Shown piece by piece: positions 1 to 4,501 of a stretch of 7,412 nt of DNA; positions within the stretch are counted from its first letter, which is position 1, and the number at the start of each line of letters is the position of its first letter. The translations under genes were made by a program, and so were the position numbers. The stretch comes from an uncultured Pirellulaceae bacterium (GTDB taxonomy: Bacteria > Planctomycetota > Planctomycetia > Pirellulales > Pirellulaceae): the NCBI GenBank assembly GCA_947258905.1, contig CAMYKF010000309.1, forward strand, positions 1 to 7,412, given 5' to 3'. A model generated the notes under the pieces. That model had not been told where the DNA came from and ran no database searches. It saw only the letters and a list, made by a program, of their open reading frames with translations.

Positions 1-824
1 GAATCCAGCGCCACGATCTGAAACGCCGGGACATGCGTCGCGTCGTTACCCGATAGCGCATAACAACCCTTTTCGCTGTCCGTCAGGAAAACCAGGTCGC
101 ACATTTCCGTCAGCCGCCGTCGGCAATCTTCCAGCGAATCGGTTTCGCACAACTGCCGGGCCTCATCGGCGTTGCAAAACAGCACATCACAGTATTCAGG
201 AATCATGTCGCGAAACTGCTGGTGGTACCGGTCCACAAGGAACGGGTCAGAAATGGTGAACGCTGTAGCGACCCCCAGTCGCTTGGACTGTTCAAACACC
301 TCGATGCAGGTCTCACGCGGGCCCTCGGCATCCCACAGGTAGCCTTCGATGTAACTGTATTTGCATTGAGCCAGTCGCTCAGTGTCGAGGTCGTTCTTGT
401 GCAACGACGTCGAGATACCCAGATGCGTGCACATCGTGCGCTCGGTATCGGGCGTGGTCAGCACGACGCAGGTCCCGGTAGGCTCCGCAGCCTCGGGCGC
501 CATTTCGACTTCGAACTTGATCCCGGCCTGCTCCATATCCTGCTGGTAGAACTCGCCATGCGTGTCGTGAGCCACCTTGCCGCAATACACTCCGCTACCG
601 CCGCTTTGGGCGATCGCCACCATCGTGTTGGCGGCGGAACCGCCGGAAGCCAGTTCGACCTTGTGATCGGCCAGATGCCGCAAGATATCCGCTTGGCGAA
701 CGGTATCCATCAGCGTCATACTGCCGCGGTCCAGCTGCTGCTGCTCGATAAACGATTCGGGCACGAACGCCAACATGTCCACGATGGCATTGCCCACACC
801 ATATACGTCAAACGGTCTGTCCAC
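1..824 (-). CDS. PfkB/ribokinase-family carbohydrate or adenosine kinase (3' end cut by window edge)
   Basis: This cytoplasmic sugar/nucleoside kinase transfers phosphate from ATP to a hydroxyl of its substrate. The frame is open for 274 codons from a GTG start and leaves the window without a stop. The N-terminus reads DVYGVGNAIVD (residues 6-16), followed by a GSMTLMD segment (34-40). The first PfkB signature, GGSAANT, is at residues 61-67. SDPFLVDRYH follows further on, as in the adenosine-kinase-like subgroup. The last readable residues, IVALDS, are where the family's catalytic D-T/S-x-GAGD motif begins, so the active-site Asp lies just outside. The GTG start is chosen because AGGA lies 5 nt upstream and DVYGVGN normally begins a few residues in; a TTG six codons upstream (842) is an alternative. 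The gene is divergent from thpR. Family assignment is firm; adenosine as substrate is inference. Confidence 0.9.
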   Translation of the reverse strand, partial: MDRPFDVYGVGNAIVDMLAFVPESFIEQQQLDRGSMTLMDTVRQADILRHLADHKVELASGGSAANTMVAIAQSGGSGVYCGKVAHDTHGEFYQQDMEQAGIKFEVEMAPEAAEPTGTCVVLTTPDTERTMCTHLGISTSLHKNDLDTERLAQCKYSYIEGYLWDAEGPRETCIEVFEQSKRLGVATAFTISDPFLVDRYHQQFRDMIPEYCDVLFCNADEARQLCETDSLEDCRRRLTEMCDLVFLTDSEKGCYALSGNDATHVPAFQIVALD

Positions 825-887
825 GGCTTTCCTGTCTGTCAAAAATCCAAAGTTGAAAATCGGCCCCGCTGATCAGGACGAGTCGGG

Positions 888-915
888 ATTATCGCAATCT
901 ATCCGGGAATCGCAA
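888..915 (-). promoter_or_regulatory. Possible sigma70-type promoter for the kinase gene
   Basis: On the minus strand, TTGCGA (915-910) and GATAAT (893-888) are separated by 16 nt, giving fair matches to -35 and -10 hexamers. Transcription would start near 881 and leave a leader of about 57 nt before the GTG at 824. This is a visual match only, and planctomycete promoter consensus is poorly known to me. Confidence 0.3.
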
Positions 916-1010
916 GGCGGCCTGACGTGGCTTGCCTCGCCGGATTCGCCTGAGCCGGCGCGGATATCGGGCCGCTCCAACAGGACACAGACAAGGGCGA
1001 GGGCAAGCAT

Positions 1011-1084
1011 TAAGATCAATGCCGTGGCCTCCACCATCCGCTCCCTGGACTAAGATCAGTGCCATGGCCTCCACCATCCGCTCC
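1011..1084 (+). repeat. Tandem 40-bp duplication of the thpR start region
   Basis: Positions 1011-1044 and 1051-1084 are direct copies of 34 bp, spaced by a 40-bp period, with two mismatches (A1019/G1059 and G1024/A1064). The second copy contains the ATG of thpR and its first seven codons (MASTIRS). The first copy carries GTG at the equivalent place and encodes the same seven residues before diverging. Because 40 is not a multiple of three, the copies are in different frames. The two substitutions argue against a simple assembly artefact. Confidence 0.9.
1024..1053 (+). other. Nine-codon mini-ORF upstream of thpR (MASTIRSLD)
   Basis: The duplicated start region gives GTG at 1024 followed by eight more codons and TAA at 1051-1053, ten bases before the thpR ATG. 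The first seven residues are identical to those of ThpR. It could act as a decoy or leader ORF, or be a passive by-product of the duplication. No Shine-Dalgarno sequence precedes it and translation is not shown. Confidence 0.25.
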
Positions 1085-1636
1085 TTTATTGCGATTGAAT
1101 TACCCCAGGAACACTGTCGCGCATTGCAGCGTGTTGTGCGGCAGTTGGCGAGGGACTGGCCCCAGTACCGCTGGGGCAGCACCGACCAGCTGCATTTAAC
1201 CGTTAACTTCCTCGGCGATGTACGTGACGATCGCATTCCGCAAGTTTGCGAACAGGTCCGCGACGTGGCTGCGCGTCACACCGATTTTGAGTTGTCGTTT
1301 TCCACGCTGGGCGCATTTCCCAAAACGTCACGACCGCGGATTCTGTGGGCTGGCATCGAACAGGGCCAGTCGGAAATGAGCCAGATTCACTATCAAATCG
1401 CCGAGGCACTCCAGGACCTGTGTCGCGAACAGGATCGCAAACGCTTTAGTCCCCACGTCACCCTGGGGCGGATTCGCCGCAACCAGCGCTGGCCCGACGA
1501 GATGATTTCCTTGCTGGAACAAGCCGAGCCTCTGCAGGTACCCCCGCTTTGCGTCAGCCATTTGACGGTATTTGCCAGCCACCTGGAGACTACTGGACCT
1601 GTGTACACTGTGATGGATCAGGCACAACTTGGCTAG
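1064..1636 (+). CDS. thpR: RNA 2',3'-cyclic 3'-phosphodiesterase (2'-5' RNA ligase family)
   Basis: This 190-residue cytoplasmic protein belongs to the two-histidine (2H) phosphoesterase superfamily. Members open 2',3'-cyclic phosphates on RNA ends to 2'-phosphates and can join tRNA halves by a 2'-5' bond in vitro. Both HxTx motifs are present: HLTV at residues 44-47 and HVTL at 131-134, each supplying one catalytic His. The N-terminus IRSFIAIELP and the middle segment GAFPKTSRPRILWAG (83-97) are typical of the family, and the length matches. The ATG at 1064 is chosen because SFIAIELP normally starts within about ten residues; the frame stays open upstream to 932, but nothing there resembles the family. 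No clear Shine-Dalgarno sequence is visible. recA follows 184 bp downstream on the same strand, an arrangement also seen as ligT-recA in Deinococcus. Confidence 0.93.
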   Translation: MASTIRSFIAIELPQEHCRALQRVVRQLARDWPQYRWGSTDQLHLTVNFLGDVRDDRIPQVCEQVRDVAARHTDFELSFSTLGAFPKTSRPRILWAGIEQGQSEMSQIHYQIAEALQDLCREQDRKRFSPHVTLGRIRRNQRWPDEMISLLEQAEPLQVPPLCVSHLTVFASHLETTGPVYTVMDQAQLG

Positions 1637-1671
1637 TTTTTCCGGATTTTTTGCAGCGCCGGGACCTGACG

Positions 1672-1684
1672 TGTCTGCCAGACA
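1672..1684. promoter_or_regulatory. 13-bp perfect palindrome upstream of recA (possible operator)
   Basis: TGTCTG-C-CAGACA has perfect 6-bp arms around one central base. It lies in the thpR-recA gap, 36 bp after the thpR stop and 136 bp before the recA start at 1821. Its form suits a dimeric regulator. It does not match the LexA boxes I know (CTGT-N8-ACAG, GAAC-N4-GTTC, GTTC-N7-GTTC), so an SOS role is only a guess. I see no other convincing structure in the 184-bp gap and no confident -35/-10 pair. Confidence 0.25.
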
Positions 1685-1806
1685 ACGAATACTCAGCATG
1701 CAACCACTTGTGTTCGTTTGTGACCATCCCTATCGTTAATTGAAGCGACGCCACGCAATGCCTGGATGGTCGCCCAATTCATGGGAATGGAACTCATGCG
1801 TTATCG

Positions 1807-1813
1807 AAAGGAA
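1807..1813 (+). promoter_or_regulatory. Ribosome binding site for the upstream recA start
   Basis: AAAGGAA lies 7 nt before the ATG at 1821. This is good Shine-Dalgarno spacing and supports translation of the long, repeat-bearing RecA form. Confidence 0.55.
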
Positions 1814-1820
1814 TCAGCCC

Positions 1821-3056
1821 ATGTCTGCTGTTAAAACGACTACCGCCAAAACGACTACCGCCAAAACAACGACCACCAAAACTGCCCAATCCCGACCTGC
1901 AAAATCTTCATCCGCCTCAACCAAACGTGAAGGGACGACCATGGCCAAGAAGGAAAAGGCTGCCAAGGCCGCCGGCAAAAAGAAAACTGAATCGCCCATC
2001 GACACGATGCTTAACGAGCACGAAAACCTGAAGACGGCGGTGCAGCAAATTGAGAAACAGTTTGGCGACGGCTCGATCATGTCGCTGACCAGCGATGGTA
2101 TATCGCGGATCCGCGGCATTTCCACCGGCAGCCTGTCGCTGGACATTGCCATGGGAGGTCAGGGATTTCCCTGCGGAAGGATCCTCGAGGTGTATGGTCC
2201 TGAATCCAGCGGCAAGACGACGCTGGCCCTGCACGCCATTGCCAGCGCCCAAAAGAACGGTGGTATCGCGGCTTTCATCGATGCCGAGCATGCGTTTGAC
2301 CCCTCGTGGGCCAAAAAACTGGGCGTCCAGCTGGATACGCTGCTGGTCAGCCAACCCAGCAGCGGCGAAGAAGCCATGCAGATCTGTGAAATGCTGGTGA
2401 AGTCCAATTCAGTTGACATCATCGTCATCGACTCGGTTGCTGCTTTGGTTCCCAAACAGGAACTGGAAGGTGAAATCGGCCAGTCCCATGTGGGATTGCA
2501 AGCCCGCCTGATGAGCCAGTCCATGAGAAAGCTGACCGGCGCCATCGCCAAAAGCAAAACCTGCACGGTCTTTATCAACCAGATTCGTGAAAAGATCGGT
2601 GTCATGTTCGGCAGCCCCGAAACCACCCCCGGCGGACGGGCGCTTAAGTTCTACAGTTCCTGCCGCGTCGACGTACGACGGATCGGTGCCCTCAAGGATG
2701 GTGATGAAGTTGTCGGGCAACGCGTCAAATGCAAGATCGTCAAGAACAAGGTCGCACCGCCGTTCCGCATCGCCGAGTTTGACATGATGCACAGCAACGG
2801 CATCAGTTTCGAAGGCGATTTGCTGGATCTTGGCGTCGCGCATCGCATCGTTAGCAAGAGCGGGGCCTGGTTCAAATACGGCTCGACGCACATCGGACAA
2901 GGCAAGGAAAAGGCCCGCAACTTCCTCATGGAAAACCCTGACGTCGCCGAGGAAATTCGCAGCAAGATCATGACCGCCGGAGGCTACATCGACGATGTCG
3001 CTGAAAAAGCTCTGGAAGAAGCCAGCGAAACAGAACCGGCAGTTGCCCAGGCCTGA
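1821..3056 (+). CDS. recA: Recombinase RecA
   Basis: RecA is the ATP-dependent strand-exchange protein that coats single-stranded DNA, drives homologous recombination and stimulates LexA self-cleavage. Numbered from the ATG at 1821 (411 residues), Walker A GPESSGKT is at 126-133, AEHAFDP with the catalytic Glu at 156, and Walker B ending in D204. The DNA-binding loop regions follow: [18 protein letters not shown], then [14 protein letters not shown]. The C-terminal domain holds GAWFKYG and IGQGKEKA and ends in a short acidic tail. Residue numbers run 60 above E. coli RecA. The family is usually about 350 residues; the excess is a Lys/Thr/Ala/Ser-rich N-terminal tail (residues 1-40). A second ATG at 1941 (MAKKEKAAK, 371 residues) has its own Shine-Dalgarno sequence, so the true start is uncertain. 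The adenine-stacking Tyr103 of E. coli corresponds to Trp163 here. A hairpin terminator follows 30 bp after the stop. Confidence 0.98.
   Translation: MSAVKTTTAKTTTAKTTTTKTAQSRPAKSSSASTKREGTTMAKKEKAAKAAGKKKTESPIDTMLNEHENLKTAVQQIEKQFGDGSIMSLTSDGISRIRGISTGSLSLDIAMGGQGFPCGRILEVYGPESSGKTTLALHAIASAQKNGGIAAFIDAEHAFDPSWAKKLGVQLDTLLVSQPSSGEEAMQICEMLVKSNSVDIIVIDSVAALVPKQELEGEIGQSHVGLQARLMSQSMRKLTGAIAKSKTCTVFINQIREKIGVMFGSPETTPGGRALKFYSSCRVDVRRIGALKDGDEVVGQRVKCKIVKNKVAPPFRIAEFDMMHSNGISFEGDLLDLGVAHRIVSKSGAWFKYGSTHIGQGKEKARNFLMENPDVAEEIRSKIMTAGGYIDDVAEKALEEASETEPAVAQA
1833..1877 (+). repeat. Three in-frame 15-bp repeats encoding KTTTA units
   Basis: Units start at 1833, 1848 and 1863. The first two are identical (AAAACGACTACCGCC) and the third differs at three positions. 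They encode [10 protein letters not shown] and KTTTT, followed by a partial KTA. The unit length keeps the frame, so copy number could change without breaking recA. The encoded segment is basic and probably disordered. Confidence 0.85.
1929..1935 (+). promoter_or_regulatory. Ribosome binding site for the alternative recA start at 1941
   Basis: GAAGGGA ends 5 nt before the ATG at 1941. Starting there gives a 371-residue RecA beginning [15 protein letters not shown], close to the usual family length. This site competes with the one at 1807-1813 in deciding the recA start. Confidence 0.45.
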
Positions 3057-4404
3057 TTGCCCGGCTTCGTCCGCTCTGGAAACATCACACAGCCAGCCAC
3101 ATCTCGGGCTGGCTGTGTTTGTTTCGGGCTGCCTGATTATCCTCGCGTCAACCATTCCGGCGCAGGCTCAGTCCAATGCGGATCAAGCGAGGGCAGCCAA
3201 GGCGGTGGTTGCGGTTGCCCGGTTTGCCAATGATTTCACCGGCGATCCCCTCGATCCTCATTCCATTCCGGACGCCCTGGGTTGCGGCGTGATCATCGCC
3301 GCCAACGGGCGGATCCTGACCAATCGCCATTTGCTGGGTGACCCGGCGGACAACCGGTATTTCGTGTGGCTGCCGGCCGGCGAAACGGGCGCAGCGCAAT
3401 GCCATGCCGCGCATCTGCTGGCCGCCGATCCCTGGACGGACCTTGCCGTATTGAATTTCACGGATATCCATCGGGGTCTCAGCGGAGTGGTACTGGCTGC
3501 CGGGGACCGCACGCTGCAGACCAACGAATCGGTTACGCTGTACCATGATCCCCGCGTGATCATCGATTCCGGATCGGCCACACGCGATGAGGGAACGGCA
3601 GGCGACCTGAACCAGGCCTTTCCGAATTCTGCCGACCGCCGGTTTAGTCTGCTCGCCGACGATTGCCTGTACCAATTTGGCGGGTTGATTCGCATCGACA
3701 CGGCGGAAACCGGATATGCCAGTGGCGGTGCCGTGATTGATGCCGAAGGTCGACTAGTGGGTTTGACAACCGGGTTGGTGCCCGAGCTGATGACAGCGAA
3801 TCACATTGCGATTCCCCTGAACAATACTTCCGTTCAGGTCACGGACGTCGTGCCCAATTCACCGGCCGACCTGGCCGGGATCGGCTTTGCCGACGTAATT
3901 ACGATGATCGACCGACGGGTTGCGGAAGATGCCAACCAGGTGTTGTCCATCATCGGGGGTCGACGGGCCGGAACGACTCTGGATTTGGAAATAACGCGGG
4001 GTGCGCTCAATCAACTGCCGGTTGAAACACTAAATCTGCAAATCGAGCTATCCAAACGCTGGATCGAGTCGCGTCGAGGCAGGTTTTCATCCAGGCCCCG
4101 ACCCGATCTGCAGGGATTGCAGATTGATTTTTACACGGCCATCCCCAATTTCGGGGCGGTTGCCGGGGCCGTTGATCCGGACGGCTGTGTCGTCGCGTCC
4201 GCCGTGGTAATTGACTCACCCGCCTGGCAAGCCGGACTGCGTCCGCGGCAATTCATCTCGCACGTCGCCGGTCTGCGGGTCAACAGCCCGCGACGATTCT
4301 GGTCCGCCGTGAACAATGCCGCAGGACCAGTTGTCCCTCTCGTGATCACTGGCGATCCGAGCGGCGAGCCCGTCACGATCTCTCTGGACAAGGGTGGTCA
4401 GTGA
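2995..4404 (+). CDS. Exported trypsin-like serine protease with two PDZ-like domains (HtrA/Deg-type)
   Basis: This is probably a cell-envelope serine protease or chaperone of the S1/HtrA type. Numbered from the ATG at 2995 (469 residues), a hydrophobic stretch [19 protein letters not shown] (38-55) ends in AQAQS, a likely signal peptide cleaved after AQA. The protease domain has a full triad: His112 in [10 protein letters not shown], Asp149 in DPWTDLAVL, and Ser243 in GYASGGAV, equivalent to the usual GNSGGP. PDZ1 lies near 277-336 ([18 protein letters not shown]) and PDZ2 near 375-465 ([19 protein letters not shown]). The start is uncertain. The ATG at 2995 overlaps recA by 62 bp, with GGAGG 11 nt upstream, and gives a lysine-rich but unusually long n-region. 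A TTG at 3043 is possible, and a GTG at 3115 would leave no basic n-region. Substrate unknown. The gene sits between recA and alaS. Confidence 0.82.
   Translation: MSLKKLWKKPAKQNRQLPRPDCPASSALETSHSQPHLGLAVFVSGCLIILASTIPAQAQSNADQARAAKAVVAVARFANDFTGDPLDPHSIPDALGCGVIIAANGRILTNRHLLGDPADNRYFVWLPAGETGAAQCHAAHLLAADPWTDLAVLNFTDIHRGLSGVVLAAGDRTLQTNESVTLYHDPRVIIDSGSATRDEGTAGDLNQAFPNSADRRFSLLADDCLYQFGGLIRIDTAETGYASGGAVIDAEGRLVGLTTGLVPELMTANHIAIPLNNTSVQVTDVVPNSPADLAGIGFADVITMIDRRVAEDANQVLSIIGGRRAGTTLDLEITRGALNQLPVETLNLQIELSKRWIESRRGRFSSRPRPDLQGLQIDFYTAIPNFGAVAGAVDPDGCVVASAVVIDSPAWQAGLRPRQFISHVAGLRVNSPRRFWSAVNNAAGPVVPLVITGDPSGEPVTISLDKGGQ
3087..3123 (+). terminator. Rho-independent terminator-like hairpin after recA
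   Basis: ACACAGCCAGCC (3087-3098) pairs perfectly with GGCTGGCTGTGT (3107-3118) around an 8-nt loop, giving a 12-bp stem. A T-rich tract (TTGTTT-type) follows at once. It begins 30 bp after the recA stop. It also lies inside the open reading frame of the protease, just where the signal-peptide hydrophobic core begins. The T-tract is interrupted by G, so termination may be partial. Confidence 0.75.
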
Positions 4405-4455
4405 CCCGAGGTGCGGGACGAGTTCGCGTTGTTCTGGTCGATTTTGGCGGGCACC

Positions 4456-4463
4456 GATATATT
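4456..4463 (+). promoter_or_regulatory. Possible -10 element for alaS
   Basis: TATATT at 4458-4463 lies in the 97-bp protease-alaS gap, about 40 bp before the alaS ATG, and is the only good -10-like hexamer there. No convincing -35 sits at the right distance. No Shine-Dalgarno sequence precedes alaS, and I see no T-box or attenuator. Confidence 0.2.
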
Positions 4464-4501
4464 GCACGAATTCAACTTCACGCCGAATCCCGACCCTGAA
4501 C

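Noticed and set aside
222..872. 216-codon plus-strand open frame
   Set aside because: It lies antisense to the PfkB kinase, whose minus-strand frame carries clear family motifs throughout; the plus-strand translation resembles no family.
1681..1735. Possible LexA box or promoter in the recA upstream gap, including an imperfect inverted repeat ACAACGAA/TTCGTTTGT and a TTGTGT-N17-TATCGT pair
   Set aside because: The inverted repeat needs a bulge and a long loop, and the hexamers match consensus poorly, so neither is supported well enough to annotate.
1740..1820. Upstream extension of the recA frame to an ATG at 1740
   Set aside because: The added residues ([10 protein letters not shown] and so on) are unlike RecA, no good ribosome binding site precedes 1740, and the starts at 1821 and 1941 both have one.
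1833..1877. Tandem 15-bp repeats considered as a CRISPR or iteron array
   Set aside because: There are no spacers, the unit is short and exactly in frame, and it encodes KTTTA inside the recA reading frame.
3121..3132. Lipobox (VSGC, Cys46) in the protease signal region
   Set aside because: The residues after the Cys (LIILAST) continue the hydrophobic core, which does not suit a lipoprotein; cleavage after AQA fits better.
2409..3155. Long minus-strand frame opposite recA, with similar ones at 4478-5209, 5294-5971 and 6434-7123 opposite alaS
   Set aside because: These are shadow frames of codon-biased GC-rich genes. Each overlaps a confidently identified protein and shows no recognisable motif.
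4394..4501. Upstream extension of the alaS frame to 4394
   Set aside because: It would overlap the protease end and adds residues with no AlaRS similarity; the MRTNEIRQKYLDYF start at 4502 is canonical.
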